Assembly: GCA_000697475.1 (NCBI GenBank)
Contig: JNEU01000981.1
Span: 1 to 58,752, forward strand
DNA from: Lichtheimia corymbifera B2541
Taxonomy: Eukaryota > Mucoromycota > Mucoromycetes > Mucorales > Lichtheimiaceae
Direction: 5' to 3'
DNA: 58,752 nucleotides
Position 1 is the stretch's first letter. Each line of letters starts with the position of its first letter. A program made the translations under genes and the position numbers. Of this stretch, positions 11,778-24,780 are shown piece by piece. The notes under the pieces were generated by a model. The model saw only the letters and a program-made list of their open reading frames with translations, made no database searches and was not told the origin of the DNA.

Positions 11778-12418
11778 ATGAATTCCTTGTTCCGTATCGC
11801 CCCTCGTGTGCCCGTCACCGCTGCTACTCGACGATTCTATGCAACTGAAACTGCTGCTTCGAAGCCCAAAGTGGGTGCTGTCCGTGGCGGGTAAATGCAT
11901 AACACATTGATTTGCTCCATTCAAAAAAGTATTCCTAACATGGTCTTGTTTGAACGACGCGTCTAGTTTTGTTGGCTTCTTGTTAGGTGTCACTGTTGCT
12001 GGTAGCGTGGGTTACTATTACCTCTTGGAAGAATACAACAGCGCATCCGATTCCCTGTTGAGCTCGGTTCAAGAACTTCAAACCTCTACAGAAAAAGTAT
12101 GTGTATACAACGTACATCGACCACGAGTTTATTCATTGTTGTTGTCATAGGTTCGTGAATATGCTCGCAAGATTGAGGCTGTGGATAAGGATGTCACCAA
12201 GCTCAAGGAACTTGCTGCTACCACCCAGCAACTCAATGATCTCAAGGCCGAATTCCGTAAACTCTATGTAAGTTTCCTGCTTTGTAAGCCGCCAAGGTAG
12301 AGAGATTAACTTAATCTCGATTTTTCAGGATACGCTCAATATGGAACACCTCGACCTTAAGTCGCATGTCTGGGGACTCGAACAAGATTTGAACAAGGCT
12401 CCTCAATCATCTAAATGA
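11778..12418 (+). CDS. Small mitochondrial membrane protein with coiled coil
   Basis: Four exons (11778-11890, 11967-12096, 12151-12267, 12329-12418) encode 149 aa. The first 25 or so residues (MNSLFRIAPRV then RRFYATE) are basic and hydroxylated with no acidic residue before the RRFYAT cleavage-like site, as in a mitochondrial presequence. One membrane segment follows (FVGFLLGVTVAGSVGYYYL, about residues 39-58), rich in small residues. The rest is a helical, charged, probably coiled-coil domain ending in PQSSK. I do not recognise the family; the layout resembles fungal inner-membrane organising or assembly factors, but that is inference from architecture only. Confidence 0.75.
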
Positions 12419-12866
12419 AAACTGATGCAAGCATGATGGATTAGAATAAGGATATTTGTGCTTACAGCCATTTGATTGATTCCTATTGTTATAACATGTA
12501 TTCATGGATTGGATTGGATTGGATTGGATTGGATGGATTGGATCAGAGAGCTTGTGTGACCAAAAGTGGAATAACTCCCTTGATTGTTGCTATGGTGACG
12601 GGTATAGAGAGAGAGAGAGAGAGAGATAAACACTATCCACAGCTGCAAATCTTTATCAAAGACATGTGTGTAAAACACATGCGCGTGGGTAACTTTTGTA
12701 TGTAGAGTTCTGCCGGTATCTTGGGCGTAATAAGAATATGCATTGCAAGTGTAACAAAAACCGATCACCGAGTCCCAGGTTTCTGTTCCCCTTTTTTTTT
12801 CCTTCTTTCTCCTTCTCCTTATACCACTTGCTTGTACATTCCCTATTACCAGATACATACATACCA
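12419..12866. other. Intergenic region with simple repeats
   Basis: This stretch carries a GGATT pentanucleotide run (about 12505-12544), a GA dinucleotide run (about 12606-12626) and a pyrimidine-rich tract (12780-12830) just before the permease start. The last is typical of a fungal core promoter. No gene is seen. Confidence 0.5.
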
Positions 12867-14960
12867 ATGAAGGTATGTGAGAGTAAACAACAACAACAAC
12901 CTTGATCTGACAACAATTGACGCCATAAAGGAAAAACCTGTGCAACACTTTGTGGAGGATAGTATCGATACAACAGCTACACACTCTGATGACGATGCTA
13001 GACGATTGGAAAGTCTAGGATACAAGCAAGAATTCGATCGTGAAATCAGCCTCTTTGTCCAAGCTGGTTTTGCATTCTCTTGCATGGGCGTTTTACCCAA
13101 CTGGTAAAAAGAACCATAGCCCACTAATGAATTTGATCCGAGAAATTAACGTAAAAGGACAACAACAGGTTGGTAGGATTTGCTGGCACCATGAATGCTG
13201 GAGGACCCATGTCTCTCTTTTGGGGTTTTGTAAGTTGCTACTGCTACGTACAGAGCTTGATTCTGCTTATTGACGAGAAATGACAACTTAGGTTGTGGTT
13301 GCACCCTTTGTTACTTTGATAGCGTTGGCCATGTCAGAGTTATTTTCAGGTACGACATTTCCCTATTGGATGAAAAAAATACATGCGTAATAACGATATG
13401 CAGCTTTCCCTGTTAACGGGGGTGTTTATTCATGGTGTTATCTCCTCAGCAGTCCAGAATGGGGACCATGTAAGTGCTCCATCCTATCGCTCGATCCATA
13501 AACTTTGTGACAAACCAACAAAGATTAGTAATGTCATGGATATGTGGATACATTTTCCTCGCTGGCCAGCTTAGTACTGCTATGACTTTGGCTTACTCTT
13601 TAGGCGAATATATAATAGGTAAGACGTAAACAATGATGCTTCATGTGTTACACCGTTCTCTTATCTTATCTGCATGATGATTCGGTGTACTAGCCACCTG
13701 GAATATTGCCAATACCTATCAAATTGATAACCAAGGAGCCAACATTGGTATCTACGTGGCAGTGCTTATCCTTGGTATCACTGTGAATGCTTGCGGTTTA
13801 AAGTTTAATGCATGGCTCAATCGAGTAATGAGTAAGTCGTGGTGATGGTAGCTGGGTACATAGGGTGGGAAGGGAAGGTTCTGACGTAATATTGCAGTTG
13901 GATGGGTAACAATTGGAACCCTCATCATTGTGATCGCTACGCCACTCATGGCACCGACGCATCCATCTGGTAAATGGGTGTTTTCAGAATTTCAAAACTA
14001 TACCGGATGGGACAATGTTGGACTTGTTTTCTTGCTTGGCATGTCACAAGCCGGCTGGTGCTTGGTACATTTCTTTTTTTGGATCATCGTCCCACCTCTA
14101 TCTTAACGTGGTTTTTTTTTCATGCAGATCGGATATGAAAATGGAGCTCATCTTGCAGAAGGAACACGCAATGCGAGTCGCAGCGGTCCATTTGGGATCC
14201 TTTTCAGTATCGTGGGTGCTGTGGTGCAAGCACTCGTCCTATGCATTGGTACATTGTTTTCCATACAAGATGTCAAAGAGCTTCAAGAATCCTCATTTCC
14301 TGTTGCCACCCTATTCTTGCGAGCTACCAACCGTGAGATGGCTGTATTCTTTTTGGTGATTGTCACAGTGACCCAATTTGGATGCTTGTGCAACATTATG
14401 CTGGCAGAAGCGCAATTGATGTGGTCCATGTCGCGTGATAAATGCATGCCGTACCATCATTTTTGGTACAAGCTACATAGCAAACGTCGTATACCTCTAC
14501 GGATTATGATTTTACAAGCATTCATATGCGCTATCGTTATTCTGCCGGTAAGAAATCACAGCAATGTGTGTGGACTTTTTTTTCTGAACCTGCTTGTACA
14601 TAGTCCTTAGGCAGCAAGGTTTATTGGTCAGCTATCATGAGCACAGCCATCATTTGTATCAATGTTTCCTATGGTCTCCCCTACGTTTGCCGCTTGATCT
14701 GGTCTCGGAATAAGCTTCCCAAAGGTCCATTTAATCTTGGCAAATGGAGTATACCCATCAATATCGCTGCCGTTACCTGGGTCGTGTTTTTCAGTGTTGT
14801 TCTTTGTTTCCCCTCTACTAACCCTGTCAACCCAATCACTATGAACTGGTCCTGTTTGATGGTGGGAGCCGCTTTCCTTTTGTCATTAGTGTTTTGGTTC
14901 ACTTATGGACGAGAGCACTATCAAGGTCCTGTACAGACGCTTCAGGGCGATAGCAAGTAA
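12867..14960 (+). CDS. APC-superfamily amino acid/GABA-type permease
   Basis: This is a plasma- or vacuolar-membrane transporter for amino acids, GABA or choline-like amines (amino acid/choline transporter family); the substrate cannot be fixed from sequence. Ten exons give 511 aa: 12867-12872, 12931-13103, 13169-13229, 13292-13349, 13404-13469, 13529-13618, 13694-13831, 13898-14064, 14128-14547 and 14604-14960. It has about twelve hydrophobic segments. The segment after the loop with ENGAHLAEGTRNASRS is the conserved E(N/S)xxHxxEExxNAS signature of the family, and GGVYSWCYLLS lies between early helices. The coding part of exon 1 is only ATG AAG. That start is chosen because the N-terminal frame has no other in-frame ATG before the first helix, and the 58-nt intron has a good donor and acceptor and a CTGAC branch-like motif. 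Confidence 0.88.
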
Positions 14961-15180
14961 TCCTTCCATCACACATAACTTGAGCATATTTAAACAGACT
15001 TCTTTTACTCATTACAGCATTATAAAGTGTATTTTTCGCCGAGATGAAAGAATCGGAACGTGTATTTACATGTATACGAAGGATGGATGAAAACTATATA
15101 AACAAATGAGGGCATCTACAGCATGGGATCCGCTAAAAGTAGAAGAGTTAGTACGAGTCATGAAGAGCGAGATGAGTCTA

Positions 15181-16210
<1,030 letters not shown>

Positions 16211-17554
16211 CAAGAAGAAACCGACAAGAAGCTGAACGAAGCCCGTGCTGACAATTGCCCGTTTAACGACCGCCCCACCCAACAACGTTGGATACCCAAG
16301 CATAGTACATATATAACTTTTACCTTATAAAAGAAAACAATTGACCATCTCTTAACATCAATACCATTAATGCTTCTCACGCAATGATGATATATGCTAA
16401 TGATGTCCATCTTCATCACTTGGAAAAGCAATTTCTTCGTCACGTGATGTTGGCTCTTTATAATAATAATTGCTCAATCCTCACACGTAGTGGGTTGCAA
16501 GCTTTATTGATCCCCGGAAGAGTAGGCTAACTACCAAATAAAACCACTCGAAATCACGTATACTAGGAGTGTGGATAGGCGATGCAATGCACAGGCATTC
16601 CTTGGTGCTAATGAATCCTCTTAATTATACTTGTTGAGATGAAATGTATCATCATTGAGGCAGGTAAATAGTGCGTTGCATGCATACGTATGAGTGTATA
16701 TGATCGAATAAGGAGACCTATATAGTGGAATGATTTTTCTCTCGGCAACAGGGAGAGGATACATATCTCTAAATGCAACCACAACAATAGCAATTTTATC
16801 ACTGCAAATCACCCATTCATCTTGCCACCTAACGATTGCATTGCCCTTGACCCAAAGTTAAAATTCATCATGTCTCTCCACCCCCCTTTCCTTTACCCTT
16901 TTGTACAGCATCCCTTGATCAACATGAATGACAAGATTCCATACCTGGATTGTATCATATGCTTTTGCTGTCAAGAGCTCACCGTTATGATCATGGGATA
17001 TGTATGTGTGTGAGACGTTTCGAAAATAAAATCAGTTCGACGGCCATGTGGTGTATGTGTATTGGGGGAGGAGTGCATATTACCGCGTCTGGAACGTCAA
17101 AACAAGGTTGACAGCTTGTAAAGGTAAGTGTCTGAAAAAGGGGGGAGTCGCTGCATACATGATGCGTGCACATACAACACATAGAGAGAGTCTCATTACC
17201 CAAATGGAAATAGGGTGGATGCGAGCGGCGGAAAATCTGTCTCAGGAGATGAGAAAAGGAGCATTCACTCCACTAGGGGAGAGATGATTTTCATCGGCCA
17301 AGGAAATGAACCCGTAAAACAGCCATCAGACTTGTTTTTTGATCCCTGCATTAAGAATGCCGTAATCTCTTTTTTTCGGAAAGAGGATGATGGGGCAGTA
17401 TACGTACATAGGATGCATGCAACATGTTTATTTGGAGTGAGTAAAAATGTTCTTCTTTTTTGATGTATGCAAGGGGGGTTAGGAGGGATGAATGGAAATC
17501 AGATATAGAACAATGATCAAGGAAAATTGATGGGGCAGATGATGATGATCATCA
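16211..17554. other. Gap of 1.3 kb between two minus-strand genes
   Basis: It contains the promoter of the phosphatase gene next to 16211 and the 3' region of the IQ-motif gene next to 17554. Short frames in between have no recognised domain, and I see no RNA gene. Confidence 0.45.
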
Positions 17555-19473
17555 TCATCGTCTCGTGTCTACACGAGCAAGAGGGCGTGCTGGTTTGGAT
17601 GATGATGATGAAAGTATGTTGTTGCGACGAGTAGTAGTAGTAGTAGCACGGCGAGAGGCAGTAGTAGTGGTTGTAGTTGTAGTAGTTGTAGTATTAGGCG
17701 GATTAGTAGTAGCATTAAGACTTTTGGTATTATTACGAGTGGCAGTAGTTGTAGATGCAGCATGATGCGTTGATGATCGAACAGGTTTGGATGAAGCTTT
17801 GATTGAACGTCGTGGTGATTGTTGCTTTTCTAATGTTGATGATGATGATGGTGTGTCGTTGACATGACGACGTGATGTTGATGACGGTTGTTGTAAGGTA
17901 GTGGCGGGTTGTTTCTTCCTTTGTTGTTGTTGTTTGAGTTGATCGATTTCGGCAAGAGCATTGTCAAGCTTAGAATGTAATGTTGCTCTTTCTTCGGCTT
18001 CTTGTTTGGCATGCTGTTGTTGCGTGTTTTGCATCTCCTGCACTTTTTCAAGTACATGAGCCATGGATTGCTCTAGGTCAGTACGAGCACATTGCTCTTG
18101 GTATAGCCGTTCTTCGTATGATTCACGCATTTCTTCCATCCGCTCACACACCATGGCTTGCTGCTTGTCAATGGTGAGTGCCATATCCTCGATAGCATTC
18201 TCAAAAGCAATCCTCATGGCTCGTTCATGCGCGATTTCTTGCTCCAGCATGTCAATACGTTCGCCAAGACGCATTGTTTGTTGTCGATGCAGTGTCATGC
18301 ATATTCGTGCAAGATCAATTACCACACGCTGTGCAGGTGATACATGACTGTTGTTTCCAAACAATTGTTTACGCGTGCGGTAGCCTCGCCACAAGGCCTG
18401 AATACGTGTAGCAGCCGTGTTGCGTAACATTTCAGGATCCGTAAGCTCTTCGGGTGATAATGGTAAAAACACGGACACGGATTCCATGGGTAATTCTTCT
18501 TCCTCCTCATCATTGTATCCTTCATCACTTGCTTGGCACCATGACATATGACGACCACCATGGCTATTCAGCTTGAGATTGACAATCACCTTGGAATCAC
18601 CCGTAAAGTCGGTGCCATTGTCATCGAGAAATGGGGTACTACTACTATTATCCTCCAATCTTGATTGCTTGTGAGACACATTGGGAAGGTTAAGCTCTTC
18701 ATGCGAAGAAGCGTAGCACCTTGATGCTACATGTAGCACTCTCTGTCAGCCATACATGTATATTTGGATATGGATTTTGGGGGAGGGAACACAAGCAAGG
18801 GGGAAGGGTTGGGGGTGGGGAAGGATCAAATAAGAAGACAATTACCTTTGTGCGATTGTTGATAGGGTGATGCTGCTGCTGTTGCGTTTCCATGGTATTT
18901 CAGGAAAGAAGATGGAGCAACCAAATCTTGCTGTGATGGGGTGGTGCTTGATATTTTTGGCTTGTCATAGGATGTTTGACATGTTCTTCGCGGATCAGCT
19001 CGTGCTGGAAGCAAAAGGGGCGATAGCCGATCATCCTCGATCAGCCGTTGGACGCGTGGGTCGTCATTGTCGTTCTCGTGATGATGGTCGTGGTTAAAAC
19101 ATGACAAGTGATTGCGTTCTCGATGGTCGTCATCATAGCTAATAGCCAGTGAACGGCGTATACTACGGGATTGTTGTTGTTGCTGTTGATATGAAGATAC
19201 AATGGATCCAATGTAAGAGTCCAATCTTTCATCATCATCGCTTCCAATATCGTCATAGGATGGTAGGCGGTCAACGCTTGATCCTGTAATGGTGGTAGTG
19301 GCAAATGATGATTCATCAAACATCTCATAGTAGCTGTCTTTGTCGAGATGCGCTGATAGCTCTAAAAGCAATGCCCTTGGTGGAAACTCGTAGTTCTTTT
19401 GCTCGACATCGAGATGTTGTGCTACAACCACAGGTGATGATGAATTATCGCAGCTGTCATGATGCGACTGCAT
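17555..19473 (-). CDS. IQ-motif coiled-coil protein, function unknown
   Basis: Two exons (19473-18846 and 18726-17555) encode 599 aa. Residues 1-209 are disordered and acidic, with Q, D and H runs. Near residue 300 lies a near-perfect IQ motif, AATRIQALWRGYRTRKQ, the consensus calmodulin/light-chain-binding helix. It is followed by about 130 residues of charged heptad-rich coiled coil (MRLGERIDMLEQEIAHERAM onward). The C-terminus is a low-complexity basic Thr/Ser/Arg tail. The alternative upstream Met at 19557 adds a hydrophobic stretch read from pyrimidine-rich UTR and is not used. I infer a calmodulin-regulated cytoskeletal or polarity scaffold, but no family beyond the IQ motif is recognised. 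Confidence 0.75.
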
Positions 19474-21709
19474 GGTTGTAAAACAAAAATGATGAATGAA
19501 AAAGAGAAAGAAAAAGATGAAGGGAGAGAGAGTGTGTGGAAAAAAAGTCAATGGCAAAAAGAGAATGCATGTCGATGTTTTTTTTTGGGGGAGGGAGTAC
19601 GAGGTGGGGGGCGAAATACATATGCAGAGATGTCAAACACAAAAGCAAACGGTACGCCGATCCGGATCAATGGTACGGAAAGATAACAGCCAAAATCCGA
19701 ATGCATAACAAAAAGTAAAAGGATGCATCATTAGTACATCTAAATGTATCGGTTATGCATTCACCAACACCCAAGGCTCACATGATGATGGTGATAGCAC
19801 GAATCATCCTCCATCCCGCCCGTTTGCCAACAAAAGGCGGCATGGTCTATATTAATCGCTTACCTGACATTGATCACCAATCATCATGCTGCTGCTCTTA
19901 CCATACAATGTCGCCGGCGACATTGCTGGTGAAGGTCGATTGACACAAGAGGAGCGGTTGTTGCTGCTGCAGTTGTTTGCCATCGTCATTGTGTGTGTAT
20001 GTGTGTCGTATTATATTACTTTTTTGGTCCACGCGCAAGAAAGGAGTAGTACACGAAACGCCGTGTTGTGTGTGTGTGTGTGTGTCGATGGATCAATGGG
20101 GAGGATGGGTTGAATAGGAGCAAGTAAGGTCTTCGTGAACAATGTTGAGGGAAGAAACGATAGAATGCAAAAACGAAAGGACGGGGTGGGGGAGATGTCG
20201 GATCCGGAATGAGGAGAAAAGGACAATTCTGTATCAGCTGGCTGAACTTTTTATACCTGCTACTGTCAACGAAGAATGAGTTTGCAGCTCTAGAATTAGA
20301 AAAGGAGTATATACCGGAGGTTGTAGTAAGCTGCTCCGAGGATCCATCAAGATCATTATGACAAGATAAGCTGTCAATGAGTATATATGGGTTACACGTT
20401 TAAGATCGTCATGTCACTCTTTTTAACCCCCTTTCTCCTAGTGCTTTCCACACCACCTCACTGATGATCGAGTAACTTGCTCATTCCAAAAAAGATGCAT
20501 TGTCGCATAGCAACCCCGATATGTACAAGTGCATCATGCAATCTTGTGGCCACGCTTTTTAGCCAATACAAAGATGTCATCAACGCATAATGACATGGCT
20601 GCATGTTAATATTTCTTTTCCTCAATACAGGAGCACAACTGTTGATGAAATAAAAAAGAACCCCTGAGGATTATTAATCCCACAGCACGTCATGCTGGGC
20701 ATCTGTCATTTTACTACTACTGCACATCGATCACCCACTACTACCCTACATTCACATACAGCAACCATGGGTGATATTTACGCCTCCTCCTTATTTGGTA
20801 CCCAACATTGAATTATCCCAACTACATTTTTCTTCTTTCTCCTTGTCCTCTTTCATCTCCTCCTTCTTCCCTCCAATGATGTTTATGATGATACATACGA
20901 CTCTACCGCTGCTTTTAAAAAAAGTCGTTGGCTGATTGATATTGGTCTCTCTGGTATTTAGCGCTTCTTTTTGCTAGGGCTTCGCTGAGGATAAAGACCC
21001 AATTGATATTTAAAGATTGCTATCAGTGACAGTAGTACGATCATTCACATCAGCAGCAGTAGACACGTGCAATAGTTAAAATGGCTGGTTTATATGTACG
21101 GCAAGGGCCCATGATGTCGCATACATCAATCATGCAGCGTAATCACTGTATGGCTTTTTGATTTCTTCCAAACGATTCTCGCCGTGTTCATAGGCGGGTA
21201 GAAAATGGGCGCTTTTGTGTGCTTGATAACGGCAGCGGGGATTTCCCAATGACTTGGTACTCGATCTATTGACCGGAAGTCGACCATAAATTATTGTGTA
21301 ACAACGCAACACCTAAACAGGTGGGATACTGTTGGGTAGTAATGTTCACAATTACCCTGCAGGAGGTCAAAACAATGGTGCCAAGAGGCGATATACCTCT
21401 TGGTAATGTGAATGTATGTTCATTGTATCATCCAGGATGGCTCATTTTATGGATGATATGTAAGCAGCAAGTAAAGGCTTGATTGTTAAAAGGCCCTTGC
21501 AACACGATGGCACCTGCTTTATTCAGTATGTCATCCTCACTTTTTGTTGTCGTGTTTACTTTGACCCTCTAGGTTTGCCTATTTTTGTGTTGCTCCTTTC
21601 CTTTCTTTCTTTTTCATTGCCTCCTCATTCTCCTCCTCTCTCCTTTTGCCACTGTCTTCATCCAGCCCTGCCCCCCACAAATACATGCAGTCTCTTGAAA
21701 AAGGCGACT
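19474..21709. other. Gap of 2.2 kb, possible unassigned small exons
   Basis: This is the divergent region between the IQ gene and the unknown gene starting at 21710. It has GT runs near 19990-20010 and 20070-20087 and pyrimidine tracts near 20820-20875. Two short frames look somewhat protein-like but cannot be assembled into a gene: a plus-strand start at about 20767 (MGDIYASSLFG) and a minus-strand frame at 21130-21312 ending KKPYSDYAA. Confidence 0.4.
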
Positions 21710-23320
21710 ATGGATCAAGAAGAAGAGCAACAACAACAACAGCAGCAGCAGCAACATGGCACCACCAACACCACCAACACCGCCACAACGATCGAGCATG
21801 ATAGATCGAATATCAATCAATTATATCAAGAAGTGAATGAATTACTGGGAGGATTTTGCTCGGATGCTCAGCAACAATTTTGTATTGAGCAACACATTGC
21901 CAGCCCTATGCAGTTGCGGCGTATTTCCCAAACGATGCAACAGGTGCTGCGCTTTATTCCCGTCATTGGTCTTGTGGATAGCGCCAACAGCGACAGTTTA
22001 CGACATACACTTTTAAGAACAGCACTCGAGATCACGGGTTGCCTGGATACCGCATGTCGACAACGCCACATTGCGCCATTGACAGAAGCGAAAATTGAGC
22101 AGTTGCTTGACAAGTGGCATGAGTTGAGCCGAGCCTACGATGACAAGAGTCGAGAACATGGCAAGCTGACTGAATTACTGGGCACTGTGGGTCAATTGAA
22201 AAAGGCATGGCGACGAGTGGATCAAGTCGATGGTGTATTGACCTCGATATTGGCGTCGTATGGCAGCGTTGAGACACGGCGAGCAGCAGGATTATATGTG
22301 GCCATGGTGGATAAACAAAACTATGCACAATTGGGATTGAGTCGTAAGGCTGTGGGTCGACGCCATATCGTCTTTGAATGCACGCGCCTCACACGCGATC
22401 AACAAATCGATGCAGTAACCGATATCTGTCGTCGCTTTGGCGCGGTCTTTATGCACAATGCCCGACATAACCTGCAGCAGATCGACGCCCAACTAAGCCT
22501 CGCACGCCCTACAACACTCGCACATCGACTACGACAACTTCATTCAATGATCTATCATGATCCAAACAACAACACTAATAATAATCATCCACCAAGAAGA
22601 CGTGTTCTTAGCCATGGTGATGCTGCTGCTACTACTACTACAATAACCCCATTTCGTCTCACATCCCCTGTTACTACGCCATCCTTTATATGGTATCCAC
22701 GCGATAATGGCAATGATGATTTTCCTGTTGCATCCATGCCCGAACCATCTTTTGTTCCAGCGCCTTGGCAATGGACGGATCTTATCAAGCCTCGTATTCC
22801 TTTCAAACCTCTTTTATTTGGTTTATTTCGCCGTCCTCGTCGTTCCCACCATCATCGTCGTCATGAACAACAAGAACCACAACAACAAGAACAAGCCGAC
22901 ATTGATAGCCAGGAGGTTGAACCTTCTGTGCAACCCACCGACCATGACAACAACAACAACAATCATCACTTGAAGAATGCACCTTTTGCCACCGTCTCTG
23001 TGGATGATCTCTCACAGCATTTATGTCGTGTTGGATATCAATTTTATGAGGATGTTGCCAATAATGCACATCTTAGTTATCATCAAGATTCCCGTGTGTT
23101 GCAAGGCGTTGGGCAGGACCTTGTCGAAATCTATACCAATCTACAACTAGAATCGGCACGCCTTGTAATGCATCGAGTGGTGGCTATTTGTCATGAGCTT
23201 GGAGCCATGTCTTCAACTACTACAAATCCAGGCATGATTGAAAACACAAGCATAACAACGCTTCAACATCAGCATACAACAACAACAACACAACCAAGAC
23301 CTTCCATAGCATCCGTTTAA
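21710..23320 (+). CDS. Intronless 536-aa protein of unknown function
   Basis: The start MDQEEEQQ is chosen because the longer upstream frame crosses a pyrimidine-rich leader. Residues 1-25 include a nine-Gln run. Residues about 40-260 are a predicted all-helical domain (LGGFCSDAQQQFCIEQHIA, LLDKWHELSRAYDDKSREHG, LGTVGQLKKAWRRVDQVDG). A proline/histidine-rich linker with a basic segment follows (FRRPRRSHHHRRHEQQ, about residues 375-395). A second helical segment lies near the C-terminus (about 430-500), then Thr/Gln-rich sequence. No catalytic motif, membrane segment or signal peptide is seen, and I do not recognise the family. It is unusual here in lacking introns. Confidence 0.75.
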   Translation: MDQEEEQQQQQQQQQHGTTNTTNTATTIEHDRSNINQLYQEVNELLGGFCSDAQQQFCIEQHIASPMQLRRISQTMQQVLRFIPVIGLVDSANSDSLRHTLLRTALEITGCLDTACRQRHIAPLTEAKIEQLLDKWHELSRAYDDKSREHGKLTELLGTVGQLKKAWRRVDQVDGVLTSILASYGSVETRRAAGLYVAMVDKQNYAQLGLSRKAVGRRHIVFECTRLTRDQQIDAVTDICRRFGAVFMHNARHNLQQIDAQLSLARPTTLAHRLRQLHSMIYHDPNNNTNNNHPPRRRVLSHGDAAATTTTITPFRLTSPVTTPSFIWYPRDNGNDDFPVASMPEPSFVPAPWQWTDLIKPRIPFKPLLFGLFRRPRRSHHHRRHEQQEPQQQEQADIDSQEVEPSVQPTDHDNNNNNHHLKNAPFATVSVDDLSQHLCRVGYQFYEDVANNAHLSYHQDSRVLQGVGQDLVEIYTNLQLESARLVMHRVVAICHELGAMSSTTTNPGMIENTSITTLQHQHTTTTTQPRPSIASV

Positions 23321-23598
23321 ACAATCTTGTATCATATACAACAACTAGCATATTTTGTATCTCTCTCCCTCCCCCTCATCACCTACCCACCACCATCTAT
23401 TATATTACTTGATAGCGTATTGATAAAGTATATCTGGGCTATAATTCGTCCCTTTTCACAACACACACACATGTCATGCGAAAACATTCACGTGCTGCAA
23501 TTGCGATATGTCAGCATTAAAATCAACCCCACACCTTTGTACAACAAGCTTTTCCACTCCCACTCTTCTCTTCTTTTTCTTCATTCTATTCCCATCGT

Positions 23599-24758
23599 CA
23601 TGCAAATTACAGGAAACACTTTTATTGTCACTGGCGGGTAAGTCATTATAACTCTCAGAGTGGGTGTCTCCTCCATTGGGCTAATGGTTGTATACAGCGC
23701 AAGTGGGCTCGGTGAAGCAACCGTCAAAGAGATCGTCAAGCGTGGAGGTAACGTTGCGGTATGTATCTAGAGTCCAACTACAATAGAGCACATGCTAAGT
23801 TATCTATATAGGTCTTTGACTTGAACGGTGAAGGAGCGTAAGTATATGCGTGTGTGTGTGTGTGTGTGTGCGTGTGTGTTAGACTCACCTTTGTCGTTTT
23901 GTCTAGTGCTGAGCTTGCCAAATCCTTGGGTTCCAACGTGTTGGCTGTTGGCAAAGTGGATATTACTTCAGAGGTATATACTACATTGGTCATACAAAAA
24001 GAAACATGTCACTTATACAGATCTATTAGGAAGATGTCCGGTTAGCAATCGAAAAGACCGTGGCTCGCTTTGGTAACATTGCAGGCGTTGTCAACTGTGG
24101 TGGTGTAGCTGGTGCTGCCAAGGTATATGATTAATGGTGGTGGTGGTGATGGATAGCCAAGGGAGGTATTCATTATATATGGTGTGTAGATTGCTCGTCG
24201 TGGTAGCTCTGCAAACACAATGTCGATGGATCTCTTTGACTTTATTGTTCGTGTCAACTTGCTTGGTACCTTTAATGTGTGTCGTCAAGTCGCTCAAACC
24301 ATGGCCAACCAAGAAAAGACATATACTGAAGATGGTGAACGTGGTGTCATTATCAACACAGCATCCGTGGCTTTCCAAGACGGTCAAGCAGGTCAAACCG
24401 CATACAGCGCTTCAAAAGGAGGCGTTGCTTCCATGACCCTTCCTATGGCTCGTGATCTTGCTCCTGCTGGTATCCGTGTTATGTCTATTGCTCCTGGTCT
24501 CTTTGGTAAGGAATACCCTCATCTTTTTGGATCCTCCCCCAAACTAATTCTCATCATCATCCCATCCTATTAGAAACCAACATGACCGCAAACACTCCCC
24601 CCAAGGCCAAGGCCAAGATCCTCAAGGATGCCATTTTCCCTGACCGTATGGGCCATGCTTCTGAATACGCTATGCTTGCTTGCCATTTAATTGAGAATAC
24701 AATGATGAGTGGTGAAATTGTTCGTATTGATGGTGCTAGCCGTCTCGGCAAATTGTAA
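23599..24758 (+). CDS. Short-chain dehydrogenase, HSD10-like 3-hydroxyacyl-CoA dehydrogenase
   Basis: This NAD-dependent oxidoreductase is close to 3-hydroxyacyl-CoA dehydrogenase type 2 (HSD17B10). It probably acts in mitochondrial or peroxisomal fatty-acid or branched-chain oxidation. About 258 aa are read from seven exons. The Rossmann motif TGGASGLGEA is split by the first intron; NCGGVAG replaces the usual NNAG-type motif; the catalytic Ser and Tyr-x3-Lys lie in [11 protein letters not shown] and [27 protein letters not shown] is the strongest match to HSD10 proteins. The C-terminus is SRLGKL, with no clear PTS1. The intron at 23837-23907 contains a GT microsatellite. The start [13 protein letters not shown] is the natural beginning of the beta-1 strand, so no long presequence is present. 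Confidence 0.92.
23850..23879. repeat. GT microsatellite in dehydrogenase intron
   Basis: This is an alternating TG run with one C interruption, inside an intron of the HSD10-like gene. Confidence 0.9.
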
Positions 24759-24780
24759 TAAATTTCAATGTTGATAAATC

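Noticed and set aside
12502..12984. 160-residue minus-strand frame over the permease promoter
   Set aside because: It is created by simple repeats (GGATT and GA runs) and overlaps the permease start. No domain is seen.
17565..17765. Valine-rich plus-strand frame
   Set aside because: It is a shadow of the Thr-rich C-terminus of the IQ-motif gene on the other strand.
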